Virus record (IMG/VR): IMGVR_UViG_3300008459_011050
Span: 62,001-126,000 of that record
DNA length: 64,000 nt
Origin: a virus
Strand: one strand, 5' to 3'
The position numbers and the translations under genes were made by a program. A model generated the notes under the pieces. That model ran no database searches and was not told the origin of the DNA. It saw only the letters and a list, made by a program, of their open reading frames with translations. Shown here one piece after another: positions 8,388-16,890 of this stretch. Numbering within the stretch: the first letter of the stretch is position 1; every line of letters begins with the position of its first letter.

Positions 8388-8932
8388 TTATTAAAACATT
8401 TGAAAAATTTATTCTTTTTTTGGAAAAGGATTCGAAAATGTATGAGTATGGGTGTTTGATGGTTTATTTAAATTTACCATATTGGGATCAATTTTTATCA
8501 AAAATCCAACCTGAGGACTTATATCAAACAGATAACGATAGGTATGGTTTAGAAACAGAACCACATTGTACTATTTTGTATGGTATACACTCAGATGTAA
8601 ATGATGAAGATGTATTCAAATTATTTGATGGAATTAAAAAATCCGACTTTGATTTATCGATAGATGGTATTGATTGTTTTTATAATAAAGACTATGATGT
8701 TTTGAAAATGAATGTGAAATCTGAAAAACTAAATGAATTAAATTCTCTCGCAAAATCATTACCACACACATCACATTTCCAAGACTATAAACCACATTTA
8801 ACTCTAGCTTATTTACAAAAAGGAGAAGGAAGAAAATACATAGATCCAACTTTCATGATGGAAATTAATAGTATTGACAAAATAGTATATTCTAAACCAA
8901 GTGGTGAAAAGATTGATATTACCCTTTTATAG
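8384..8932 (+). CDS. 2H phosphoesterase superfamily protein, 182 aa
   Basis: Two H-x-T motifs, PHCTILYG (His61, Thr63) and PHLTLAYL (His138, Thr140), are spaced as in the 2H phosphoesterase / 2'-5' RNA ligase-like fold. Known relatives hydrolyse 2',3'-cyclic phosphates or 2'-5' bonds; in T4-type phages the family includes Acb1, which destroys CBASS cyclic nucleotides. Both catalytic pairs are intact. The first ~18 residues (MIIKTFEKFILFLEKD) look like an extra leader, similar to the start of the upstream protein. The substrate cannot be told from sequence. Confidence 0.8.
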   Translation: MIIKTFEKFILFLEKDSKMYEYGCLMVYLNLPYWDQFLSKIQPEDLYQTDNDRYGLETEPHCTILYGIHSDVNDEDVFKLFDGIKKSDFDLSIDGIDCFYNKDYDVLKMNVKSEKLNELNSLAKSLPHTSHFQDYKPHLTLAYLQKGEGRKYIDPTFMMEINSIDKIVYSKPSGEKIDITLL

Positions 8933-9079
8933 GATTTGGATGGTATATTCCAAATATTCTAACAACCGAATCGAGACCAGAAAAAACTGGTAAGAAACCA
9001 AAACTTTTACTCCCCACCAACTATAAATATTAACCATACGAAATACGTATTGGTATAAATAAAAATTAATAAAAAAATT
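8933..9079 (+). promoter_or_regulatory. structured leader and promoter boxes upstream of the gp32-like gene
   Basis: This 147-bp gap holds two possible hairpins (ATTTGGA...TCCAAAT near 8934-8955; ACCAG-AAAAAA-CTGGT near 8979) and a small inverted repeat ATACG-AAATA-CGTAT at 9037-9050. It also has two exact TATAAATA boxes (9022-9029 and 9054-9061), the T4 late-promoter consensus. T4 gene 32 is autoregulated through its mRNA leader, so a structured leader fits. No Shine-Dalgarno-like site is evident before the ATG. Confidence 0.45.
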
Positions 9080-10030
9080 ATGGCAAATTTAAATGAAATG
9101 GATGATTTATTTGGAGGCAATCTAGACAGTAAAATGGACTTCCTAAATGAAAAGAAAAGTGTAAATGCTGATGGTATTTATCGTATTGATCTTACCAAAG
9201 CAAAAGACAAAAAGAAAGGATATAAATCTATTATTAGATTTCTACCCAATCTGACCAAAGAAGGAAAAGTTGGTCAAGCCGCAATTGAAAAAATTGCACA
9301 TTATGTAGACATCAAAAATCAAAAAGAAATCTCTGGTTGGTTTGACTCAGCTAAGAACTTCAATGAGAAATGTCCACTTACTGACCTTTATTACAGTATG
9401 GTTAATTCTAAAAACGCAATTCTCCAAGAGAAGGCAAAAAGTCTGAAATACACCAAGAAATACTATTCATATTGTTTGGTTATTGAAGATGAACAACAAC
9501 CAGAACTAGTCGGTAAAATTATGATTTTCCAATATGGAAAAACTATTAAGGATAAAATCGCAGCTGAGCGAAATGGTGAAATCACTGGTGTTCCTTGTAA
9601 CGTATTCGATCTTTCTCAAGGTAAAGATTTTGTAATCCTCGTTAAAGAAATTTCTACTGGTGATGAAAGTTATCCAGACTATAAGAACTCTATGTTCAAA
9701 CCAGAAATGACTTCTCTCCCAATCTACAACGAAGAGAAGAGTGTTTTCAAAAATGTACCTGTATCTGATGGTAAAGTTGACGCTAGGGCTCAAGGTATGG
9801 TTAAAGATTTCCTTATGAAGAGGGATCACGACTTAGAAGAATTCGCACCAAAGAAACTTACCGATGAGCAGTTAGTTAAAGTAAATCAGATCACTGCTTA
9901 TCTTACTGGTAAATCAAGTGGTAATTCTTTCTCAAATGCACCGAGTTCAGATGATTTTGAACTAGAGGGTATGGTCACTTCTGGTACTAAAGCCACAGAA
10001 GATGAGGATGATTTTTTCTCTGATTTCTAA
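9080..10030 (+). CDS. gp32-like single-stranded DNA-binding protein, 316 aa
   Basis: This protein coats single-stranded DNA during replication and recombination. The layout matches T4 gp32: a short N-terminal cooperativity region, an OB-fold core with YYSYCLVIEDEQQPELVGKI followed by FQYGKTIKDKI (compare the ILVVKDPAAPENEGKV / FGKKIWDKI region of gp32), and an acidic aromatic tail (TEDEDDFFSDF). The gp32 zinc site is not intact: the C-P-x-C pair reads CPLT (Cys then Thr), so it may fold without zinc. Length is close to T4 gp32 (301). It has its own leader and is followed by a strong terminator, as expected for a highly expressed single gene. Confidence 0.88.
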   Translation: MANLNEMDDLFGGNLDSKMDFLNEKKSVNADGIYRIDLTKAKDKKKGYKSIIRFLPNLTKEGKVGQAAIEKIAHYVDIKNQKEISGWFDSAKNFNEKCPLTDLYYSMVNSKNAILQEKAKSLKYTKKYYSYCLVIEDEQQPELVGKIMIFQYGKTIKDKIAAERNGEITGVPCNVFDLSQGKDFVILVKEISTGDESYPDYKNSMFKPEMTSLPIYNEEKSVFKNVPVSDGKVDARAQGMVKDFLMKRDHDLEEFAPKKLTDEQLVKVNQITAYLTGKSSGNSFSNAPSSDDFELEGMVTSGTKATEDEDDFFSDF

Positions 10031-10035
10031 TAAAT

Positions 10036-10075
10036 AAAAAAAGGGGGAGTGTTTCTACACCCCCCTTTATAATTT
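10036..10075 (+). terminator. intrinsic terminator after the gp32-like gene
   Basis: A GGGGG-A-GTGT stem pairs with ACAC-CCCCC around a TTCT loop, flanked by AAA on the left and TTTAT plus a T-rich tail on the right. It lies six bases after the stop codon and just before the next gene, whose start follows within a few bases. Confidence 0.85.
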
Positions 10076-10080
10076 TTAAT

Positions 10081-10875
10081 ATGAAAAATCGAAAATTCAA
10101 AGACTTGTCTAATGATCGAGTTGTCAAGGTAACTGATCAATTCGAAGACATCATAATTTTAGATGGTAAAAATAAAATTAGAATGAACCAATTACTAGAT
10201 AAAAGACTTTTCGAGGAATATGTTGATCCATCATCTTTCTTCAATAATGAGGGTTTGATAAACTCTTTTGCGGAACAGATTAAAAAGATACCGTTAGACG
10301 ATTGGAATAATCGAATACCGGCCGAAGAAATGGGTTACGAAAATAAAGATTTATATCCCAATATGAATGAAAGTGCTGTTGTACCATATGATCCAGAAAT
10401 CGAAAAACAAGAATTATTGAGAAAGGCTCAAACAGTTTACAACATGGGTAACACAAATGACCTATTGCAAAAACAAAAAGAATCTCTTAGGGATATACTG
10501 GAAGAAGACGATGAAATATCTCAAACTATAACAAACACTCAGAACATCTCTGTTACATCACAACAAGTTAGGATGGAAAATATACAACAAGAAACAATAC
10601 AAGAAAAGAAAATGGATCCCATCCTAGAAATGTTTAAAAATGTAAAAAGGAACACAAGTTTCAAAATAGAGTTCACTGTTGAAAATAAAATACCAAGAGT
10701 TGACTTTATCGAAATGATGGAAGATTCTTACAATACTAGTATCATAGATTTTTTAGCTCAGGAATTCACAGATGATATCCTCAGAGATCCAACAATTATC
10801 AAGGAAAGAATCAAGAAAAAACTAACTGACTTGGTATACCCAGAGGTCGAAAATTTAAAGAAAAGTCATGATTGA
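10081..10875 (+). CDS. hypothetical protein, 264 aa
   Basis: No family recognised. Residues 1-50 read as a small strand-rich piece (VVKVTDQFEDIIILDGKNKI). The middle is Gln/Glu-rich and probably disordered (~110-195). Residues 195-264 form a helical domain (FKIEFTVENKIPRVDFIEMM ... ILRDPTIIKERIKKKLTDLV). The gene overlaps the downstream coiled-coil gene by eight bases, and the pair ends in a terminator, so they form a two-gene unit. Position between the DNA-binding protein and tail-type genes suggests a virion or assembly role, unproven. Confidence 0.7.
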   Translation: MKNRKFKDLSNDRVVKVTDQFEDIIILDGKNKIRMNQLLDKRLFEEYVDPSSFFNNEGLINSFAEQIKKIPLDDWNNRIPAEEMGYENKDLYPNMNESAVVPYDPEIEKQELLRKAQTVYNMGNTNDLLQKQKESLRDILEEDDEISQTITNTQNISVTSQQVRMENIQQETIQEKKMDPILEMFKNVKRNTSFKIEFTVENKIPRVDFIEMMEDSYNTSIIDFLAQEFTDDILRDPTIIKERIKKKLTDLVYPEVENLKKSHD

Positions 10876-11257
10876 AGAAAGATTTATTGCAGCTGCCAGA
10901 GAAATAAGAAAAAAATACAAACAGTTATCTGATGAACTAGATAATCATAAAGGCGATTTGAAAGAATTGACCAATTATTTACAAAATAAAATTGATGAAT
11001 TAAATTCTTTCAAAGTGGAACTAGCCAAAAAGAAGATAAAGACAAAGGAGGAGATTTTTGAAGTATCCAAGGAATTATTGAAAAAAATGTCCGAAATAGA
11101 AACCCAAGAAAAAAATCTGTCAAAAAAAATTGATGAGGTTGATACAAGAATGTCAAAACTTCGTGATGAAGAAACTACATTAATGGTGAAAATGAGAGAA
11201 AAGTATCCAGAAAAAACACCCGAAGAAATAAAAGATGAACTTCACTCTAGGATCTAA
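10868..11257 (+). CDS. coiled-coil protein, 129 aa
   Basis: Almost the whole protein is charged heptad-like helix (KYKQLSDELDNHKGDLKELT ... MSEIETQEKNLSKKIDEVDT), predicted to form a long coiled coil, with only the last ~20 residues different (EKYPEKTPEEIKDELHSRI). No signal peptide. The start overlaps the upstream gene by eight bases. Such proteins act as spacers, scaffolds or tape-type pieces in phages; nothing more specific is visible. Confidence 0.72.
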   Translation: MIEERFIAAAREIRKKYKQLSDELDNHKGDLKELTNYLQNKIDELNSFKVELAKKKIKTKEEIFEVSKELLKKMSEIETQEKNLSKKIDEVDTRMSKLRDEETTLMVKMREKYPEKTPEEIKDELHSRI

Positions 11258-11259
11258 AC

Positions 11260-11288
11260 AAAAACCCTCAAATTGTTGAGGGTTTTTT
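11260..11288 (+). terminator. intrinsic terminator
   Basis: The stem AAAACCCTCAA pairs with TTGAGGGTTTT around an ATTG loop and is followed by a T tract. It starts three bases after the stop codon of the coiled-coil gene and separates that unit from the following tail-type genes. Confidence 0.9.
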
Positions 11289-11322
11289 AATTTTAATATA
11301 TATTCAAAATCATTTTTTATAA

Positions 11323-13458
11323 GTGAGAGTTTCAAAATTTGTCAAAGCACACAAGGACATTTTAGTTGAGTATATCTATGACGATGGCAATAACATAAGT
11401 GAAGGCTACAAAGTTTTAGTAAATTCAAGAGAAAATACTTATTCTTTTGTATCTACAAAAACATCTGGTTCTAATAACACAGAATTGAACCAATTGTTTC
11501 CTTTGGATAGAGTTACAGACTACTATGGTATAGTCGATACAAAAAACTATAGTTTTCTACAATATAAAGATTATTCGGCTGGTTTTCCAATAAGATTTGA
11601 TACCATCAAAATACACCTACCAATAAATTATACTTTCGGTGAGTATTTGGGTTGTTATATTAGAGTTTATACTCTAGATACGGATAACAAAAAAGAATAT
11701 AGTCTAAGTAATTTCTATTATGATCAAACAAATGTAGAACTATCTAAGATCATAAATTTTACAGCACCACCACTCAGATTTCAAGAAAAACTTTGGGGTA
11801 AATCTTTAGATATAAATGTACCATCTGCTTATTTTGTCTCAAGACAGATCAGTGGAATAGCTCCAAAAAACAACACAGTTAATGCAAATTTAACAAATGG
11901 TAAGGGTTTAAGTCAAACTGCTCCAATATTCATAGATTTTTCTTTTATAACTAAGAAAACAACGATTAATTCTATAACATCATACTATCTGACAACTCCG
12001 AAAAAAATAAGTTTTGCACAAACGCCAGAATTCGAAAACTTAGGAGTTAAAATAGAAGAATCCGTGAATGGTGACTTTTTCGAGATATATGGGATATTTA
12101 ATGGTTCGTTAGCAGATTTCAAGAAATTTATTGATGACTCTAGACTTCAAGGAAAAAGGTTTCATGTGGAATTTGATATCACACTTTTCGAACAAAATAT
12201 TAGAGGCAAATCTATCAATGTAACAGTAACATCAAATTTTAACGAAAAAGTAGAATATAGACCTATAATAAAATACACAACCACTACCGCTGTAATAGAT
12301 GTCGAAATGAGATTAGTTGATACTGTAGACGATTCAATCATTTATAGGAGAGCATCTTACGGGATGTTACAAGATGAGGTCAGTAAGTATAGTCTGAACA
12401 TGACCAAAATCAACATTTCAAGGGCAAACAAACCAAAAATTTACGGTCTGAAGAATTTGACCACAAACTCTGGAGATATGAGTGGTCTTTTAGGGAATAG
12501 AATTTTTCTAGAACCAATTAGAGTTGACAGAACGGTTCTAGTGGATAAATTTAATCTAATAGCAAAGAGTGATAGTGTTAATGTAGGCAAGAATGTATTT
12601 TATGGTTTGGGTAAATTGAAAATTGTGTTACAACCATTTGATAACACATTATTGTTTATAATAGCACGAGACATATCCACTGAGCAAACACCTGGTATAA
12701 ATAATATTGGGGATCTAGCATTTGTTAAAGCTCCAGAATACTTGGATATGAGTAATATGGGGGAAATAAGTTTTATCATAAAAAATGACACACTCAAATT
12801 TGAAACTGGTTTGTATGAAACATCTGGTTCAATAGACTTGACAAGGGGACAATGTGTTTTCAGAATACCCGAATCAAAAATGAGGGACATAAAGAGTATA
12901 TTTGAGAGTGGAAGAAATTTATTTTACATAACAAGTAAGTTGAATTCACAGACCGCTGTGATTTATTCAGGTTTATTCGATATATTTGATAGTCAATCTA
13001 ATATTGATACAATAAATGCTGAACAAATTGATATTATTAGGAGTGTGGAGCAATCAGAGACACTTATAGACACGTATAGTCAAAACACAGCAATAGTCTA
13101 CAGAAGAAGGATTACCACACCTACAGCTACGGGCGCGACCTCTAGCTCCACTAACTCAGTTACAAACTCTTCACTACCAGCGACAACAAAACTAGAAGGA
13201 GTGACCTATACAATCAATCAAAATTCATCACTTTTAATCGATGGATATGAGTGGACCACACAACAAATTAAAACTGCACTCGCGCTAGATACAAATCCTA
13301 TTGGACTATCATTCAGAACAGACAGTTTATTTTCATCAGACAAATTCTTGGATACTCTTTTGGCTCTATCAAAGAAATTACAAAATCTATTGACCACCAC
13401 AGAAGAAAAAACGAAATACGAACAGACGCAACAAAATTTCAAAAATACTAATCCATAA
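11323..13458 (+). CDS. putative virion (tail/baseplate-type) structural protein, 711 aa
   Basis: The reading frame begins with GTG, 18 bases after an AATATATATT box. The protein is a long beta-rich chain (YYGIVDTKNYSFLQYKDYSA, many alternating hydrophobic/polar strands). A Thr/Ser-rich linker lies near residues 590-620 (TTPTATGATSSSTNSVTNSS), and the last ~80 residues contain a Gln/Lys-rich helix. Style and size match the other large structural proteins in this window (43269, 57534, 60737). The gene joins the next at a TAATG overlap. Exact role unknown. Confidence 0.65.
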   Translation: MRVSKFVKAHKDILVEYIYDDGNNISEGYKVLVNSRENTYSFVSTKTSGSNNTELNQLFPLDRVTDYYGIVDTKNYSFLQYKDYSAGFPIRFDTIKIHLPINYTFGEYLGCYIRVYTLDTDNKKEYSLSNFYYDQTNVELSKIINFTAPPLRFQEKLWGKSLDINVPSAYFVSRQISGIAPKNNTVNANLTNGKGLSQTAPIFIDFSFITKKTTINSITSYYLTTPKKISFAQTPEFENLGVKIEESVNGDFFEIYGIFNGSLADFKKFIDDSRLQGKRFHVEFDITLFEQNIRGKSINVTVTSNFNEKVEYRPIIKYTTTTAVIDVEMRLVDTVDDSIIYRRASYGMLQDEVSKYSLNMTKINISRANKPKIYGLKNLTTNSGDMSGLLGNRIFLEPIRVDRTVLVDKFNLIAKSDSVNVGKNVFYGLGKLKIVLQPFDNTLLFIIARDISTEQTPGINNIGDLAFVKAPEYLDMSNMGEISFIIKNDTLKFETGLYETSGSIDLTRGQCVFRIPESKMRDIKSIFESGRNLFYITSKLNSQTAVIYSGLFDIFDSQSNIDTINAEQIDIIRSVEQSETLIDTYSQNTAIVYRRRITTPTATGATSSSTNSVTNSSLPATTKLEGVTYTINQNSSLLIDGYEWTTQQIKTALALDTNPIGLSFRTDSLFSSDKFLDTLLALSKKLQNLLTTTEEKTKYEQTQQNFKNTNP

Positions 13459-14057
13459 TGAGGTTATCATCACAAAATTCACAATTCGTATTCAATTTAC
13501 CATCTGATTTTTTACCTGGTGAAATTATTAGCACATATAAACCAATACTAGAAAAAAATTGGGTCCAATATGAAAATGTAATTGATTATCTGAATTCTAC
13601 GATCAAATCTGTGTCTTACCCAGGATTAAATATCACCACACCCGAACAAACCTTAATACGTGGTAAAAAAAGATCTTATAAACCAGCAACCAACGTTCAA
13701 GACATTTTAACATCTAGAGAAATAGACATAACCTTCCGTTCAGTAGACGCAGATTTAAACTATTGGATTTTATATGACATATTTATTAAACATTATTTAG
13801 ATGTAATAAATCTTTATATAAATCCGTTTGTATTGACAGCGGTAGATATATGGAGAGATGCCATCTACAGAATAAAGTTTTATGAAATAATAGCGATGTC
13901 TTTGAGTGAAAATAAATTTGACTATAGTCAACAAAAAGTTAATGCAAAGGATTTCACTATAAAATTCAAATTCAATTTTTCTGAGGTTGAATTCCTACTC
14001 AACAAATCCAAAGTTCTAGAACTCGGATCAGTTCCGAAGATTATCCAAAGGCTTTGA
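13458..14057 (+). CDS. possible tail tube-like structural protein, 199 aa
   Basis: The order of a beta start (SQFVFNLPSDFLPGEI), a central REIDITFRSVDADLNYWILY segment, and a C-terminal IRFYEI/MSLSENKFDYSQQKVNA-type part with DFTIKFKFNFSEVEFLL is reminiscent of the T4 gp19/gp54 tail tube family (N-W-x-I-Y-D middle, then alternating strands F-x-V/I-x-F-x-F/Y). The match is by eye and weak. It overlaps the upstream structural gene by one base, and its last 30 bases overlap the convergent end of the glycan island. It thus marks the left border of that island. Confidence 0.5.
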   Translation: MRLSSQNSQFVFNLPSDFLPGEIISTYKPILEKNWVQYENVIDYLNSTIKSVSYPGLNITTPEQTLIRGKKRSYKPATNVQDILTSREIDITFRSVDADLNYWILYDIFIKHYLDVINLYINPFVLTAVDIWRDAIYRIKFYEIIAMSLSENKFDYSQQKVNAKDFTIKFKFNFSEVEFLLNKSKVLELGSVPKIIQRL

Positions 14058-14498
14058 ACCAACCTTGTATAACTGCACGTAATCACTACAAATTCCAAAA
14101 CATTTACTGAAATCATCATCAAAAATTTCTGGTAGTACGGCAATACTATTGATAATTGGTTGTTTACCAGGGTATACCCACATAAATTTTCGAGAGGTTA
14201 GTGTTAGTGTGTCTTCTTGATGCCAGAAAAAGTTCAAATCAAAATTCAGAGACAACAAATGACTAACAAGTGGTGTATTTTTACAGTGTATCCACAAATT
14301 ATTTTGTCTCTCTAAAATCCAATCTAAACTTATTGGTGTTTTAGGCTCATCATGACCCAAATAAAGAATATCATCAACAATCCATAGATCTATTTCAACA
14401 TCAAATCCTTGTGACAAGGCATCATCTATATAATCTTGTTGATTTTCTCTATCCGAGTTTCTTCCGTTAGTATTTCCCCTATGAGATATGTATTTCAT
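14028..14498 (-). CDS. short glycerophosphodiester phosphodiesterase-like protein, 156 aa
   Basis: The N-terminal half carries the GDPD active-site set: His6-Arg7 (ISHRGN), Glu18-Asn19 (REN), Glu35-x-Asp37 (VEIDLW) and His49 (LGHD). GDPD enzymes hydrolyse glycerophosphodiesters in a TIM barrel of about 240-300 residues; this protein has only 156, so the barrel is incomplete or remodelled. Short forms of this kind occur beside polysaccharide genes. It overlaps the RuBisCO-like gene by one base (TAATG), so it is translated last in the island, and its 3' end runs 30 bp into the tail gene on the other strand. Confidence 0.72.
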   Translation of the reverse strand: MKYISHRGNTNGRNSDRENQQDYIDDALSQGFDVEIDLWIVDDILYLGHDEPKTPISLDWILERQNNLWIHCKNTPLVSHLLSLNFDLNFFWHQEDTLTLTSRKFMWVYPGKQPIINSIAVLPEIFDDDFSKCFGICSDYVQLYKVGSKPLDNLRN

Positions 14499-15727
14499 TA
14501 AAAAATTCTATAAGCTAAATCTTCATGAAAATTCTTTACACCCCATTTTTCGATTGCTGCCAAATACTCTTTTTCAGTAGTGTGTCCATCGATAGATTGT
14601 CTCATCGCTCTACCACCAGCTAGTGTGCCCATCGGGTGACCATGCATCGCACCACCAACATTAGCCATCCAATCATGTGATTTCAGATACTCATTGACGT
14701 ACTGAACCAATCCTGGATGCATTCCACAACTCAAAGCTGGAACGACATTATACTTCCATAAAACCTCAAGGGCATCTTTGAGTTCGGTATCATCTTGGTT
14801 CATATATCCACCAATCATACCAGCGTGAATTGAATCAACACCGGACCATCCAGCAATCTTACAAAGTACAGGCCAGTAAATGTGATTTGGAGCACGTTTA
14901 TCGGTGAAAAACTTATCACCACTTTTCTGAAAATGTATCCAAAGGTTTGGATTTTGTTTTCGAATTGCTCTAAATACCCCCAATCCACTCCAAACATTTA
15001 TATGAATTCCGGTTCCACCTTCTTGAGCAACAAAATTAGCTCTTTCGAGAGCATATGGAGAATCACCATTTATACAAAAGGTATAAATTACATCAGGTGC
15101 ATTTTTTTGTAACCAGTTAGAAATTAAAGGAACCCTTTGTTTTAAAGAACAGTGGTTTGGATCTCCAAGTAACTCATCTTCTTTGATAAAGTTGACACCA
15201 CCATCTACCATCTCCTTGACAGCTTCTAACAGTATTGTTGGTGACATTCCAACCTTTGGTTTGATGATACCACCGAAAAACGGTTTTTCATGTGTGTTGG
15301 AATATTTTCTAAAACCATCAATACCATACGCAGGTTTCAGTCTAAAACTGTTTTCAATATCTTTTGGTAATTCAATATCCAAAACATGACATTGTTCGAT
15401 TTCTAATATATCAACCTGACCACCAGCAATATGACATAAAATTTGTGAAATACCATCTTCCTCAAGATTGATGTTTTCAAAAGGGAAAGCGATTTTTACT
15501 ATTCCCTCATTCTTGGATTTTAGTACACTCTCATCCTCTAAAATAAAACAAGAATGATCCAAAAACATTTGGTCGGTCTCCCAAACACTTCTATTGTTTG
15601 GATTACCAATGCTTTGACCTATTGCCAAATTCCAAGCGGCATCTCTAAGTGAAGTTTTACCTTTGAGGAAGTATGTAACTATGAAGTATTTGTCGTAATC
15701 TATAATATCAGTAAATATATTGACCAT
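14498..15727 (-). CDS. RuBisCO-like protein (form IV-type, not a canonical carboxylase), 409 aa
   Basis: Full-length RuBisCO large-subunit fold. By alignment to spinach RbcL it keeps Lys175/Lys177 (FGGIIKPKVG, here K156/K158), the carbamate-lysine metal set Lys201/Asp203/Glu204 (FIKEDELLGDP, K182/D184/E185), His294 (H265), His327 (H301), Ser379/Gly381 (SCG, 333-335) and Gly403/404 (G358/G359). It lacks Glu60/Thr65 (GQSIGN), Asn123 (His99), Arg295 (Phe266) and the loop-6 Lys334 (Tyr308). It can probably bind metal and enolise a sugar phosphate but not fix CO2 normally. Known RuBisCO-like proteins are enolases, isomerases or decarboxylases of sugar-type phosphates. It sits between UDP-galactopyranose mutase and a GDPD-like gene at the end of the glycan island, so a role in making or trimming an unusual sugar is inferred. 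Confidence 0.9.
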   Translation of the reverse strand: MVNIFTDIIDYDKYFIVTYFLKGKTSLRDAAWNLAIGQSIGNPNNRSVWETDQMFLDHSCFILEDESVLKSKNEGIVKIAFPFENINLEEDGISQILCHIAGGQVDILEIEQCHVLDIELPKDIENSFRLKPAYGIDGFRKYSNTHEKPFFGGIIKPKVGMSPTILLEAVKEMVDGGVNFIKEDELLGDPNHCSLKQRVPLISNWLQKNAPDVIYTFCINGDSPYALERANFVAQEGGTGIHINVWSGLGVFRAIRKQNPNLWIHFQKSGDKFFTDKRAPNHIYWPVLCKIAGWSGVDSIHAGMIGGYMNQDDTELKDALEVLWKYNVVPALSCGMHPGLVQYVNEYLKSHDWMANVGGAMHGHPMGTLAGGRAMRQSIDGHTTEKEYLAAIEKWGVKNFHEDLAYRIF

Positions 15728-15766
15728 TTATTTTTTTTATTTTTATATTAAAAACCTAGCATAAGT

Positions 15767-16879
15767 TTAATCTCCATCACTGAGTGATATTTTTTTTGTT
15801 TTTGATAGGGCTGAACCAATTACTTGGTGCATGTCATAATATTTATATTCCGCTAATCTTCCACCAAAAATAAATTTATTATCATCCATTGATAATTTTT
15901 TATATTGATCATAAATTTTATTATTTGTGTCATCATTGATCGGATAATAAGCTTCATTGTTTATCGAAAAGTCCTGTGGGTATTCTTTTGTAATTATGGT
16001 ATAATTAGTATTTTTGAATTCGAAGTGTTTGTGTTCGATTATTCTAGTCCAAGGTATGTCTTTATCGGTGTAATTCACACCAGCCACTCCTTGATAGTTA
16101 TCTACATCAACTAATTCGTTTACAAACTTGAGACTTCTATATTTTAACTTACCGTACCGGTATCCGTAAAACTCATCTATCTTTCCAGTGAAAACTATTT
16201 TTTTAGCTATACCATTCCAATAATCTTTACTATTGAAATAGTCAACATTCAATTTAATCTCGATTCCATCTAATATGTTACTCACCATCTGTGTATATCC
16301 ACCGATTGGAATTCCTTGGTACAGATCATTAAAATAATTATTATCGTAATTAAATCTGAGTGGTATTCTTTTTATAATAGATACAGGTAAATTTTTTGGA
16401 TCCGTACCCCATTGTTTGTAGGTGTATCCGTATATGAGTTTTTCATAGATATCTTTACCAACATTACTTAGAGCAAACTCCTCAAGATTGTTACAAAATT
16501 CAAAATTTATTAAATCTTGATTGATCTTTTTTCTGGCCTCGTTTGGTGTAGTAACCCCCCAAAGACCCTTGAAAGTGTTCATATTGAAAGGTAGATTATA
16601 AAGTTGATCCCCATATCTTGCTAATGGTTCATACCGAAAATTATTGAAACTTATAAATCTGTTTACATAATCCCAAATACCTTTGTCAGATGTGTGAAAG
16701 ATATGTGGTCCGTATTTGTGAACATTTATACCATCCAAATTTTCAGTAAATACATTCCCCCCTATATGATTTCTTTTGTCTATAATCAGACAACTTTTAC
16801 CTCGATCTGTCATCTCTCGAGCAAATACAGCACCAAATAACCCACATCCAACGATCAGATAATCGTATTCATATTTCAT
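15767..16879 (-). CDS. glf: UDP-galactopyranose mutase
   Basis: Converts UDP-galactopyranose to UDP-galactofuranose using reduced FAD. The N-terminus has the Rossmann FAD site (DYLIVGCGLFGAVFAREM, then IDKRNHIGGN) and the family signature HKYGPHIFHT. The middle has YGYTYKQWGTDP and the C-terminus GRLAEYKYYDMHQVIGSAL, also conserved in Glf. At 370 residues the length is normal. A 39-bp gap separates it from the RuBisCO-like gene downstream and 11 bp from the methyltransferase upstream. Its presence implies galactofuranose in the phage-encoded glycan. Confidence 0.93.
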   Translation of the reverse strand: MKYEYDYLIVGCGLFGAVFAREMTDRGKSCLIIDKRNHIGGNVFTENLDGINVHKYGPHIFHTSDKGIWDYVNRFISFNNFRYEPLARYGDQLYNLPFNMNTFKGLWGVTTPNEARKKINQDLINFEFCNNLEEFALSNVGKDIYEKLIYGYTYKQWGTDPKNLPVSIIKRIPLRFNYDNNYFNDLYQGIPIGGYTQMVSNILDGIEIKLNVDYFNSKDYWNGIAKKIVFTGKIDEFYGYRYGKLKYRSLKFVNELVDVDNYQGVAGVNYTDKDIPWTRIIEHKHFEFKNTNYTIITKEYPQDFSINNEAYYPINDDTNNKIYDQYKKLSMDDNKFIFGGRLAEYKYYDMHQVIGSALSKTKKISLSDGD

Positions 16880-16890
16880 ATATAAAAAAT

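Noticed and set aside
14498-15727. True carbon-fixing RuBisCO
   Set aside because: Residues matching Asn123, Arg295 and loop-6 Lys334 are changed (His, Phe, Tyr), and no phosphoribulokinase is present in the window.
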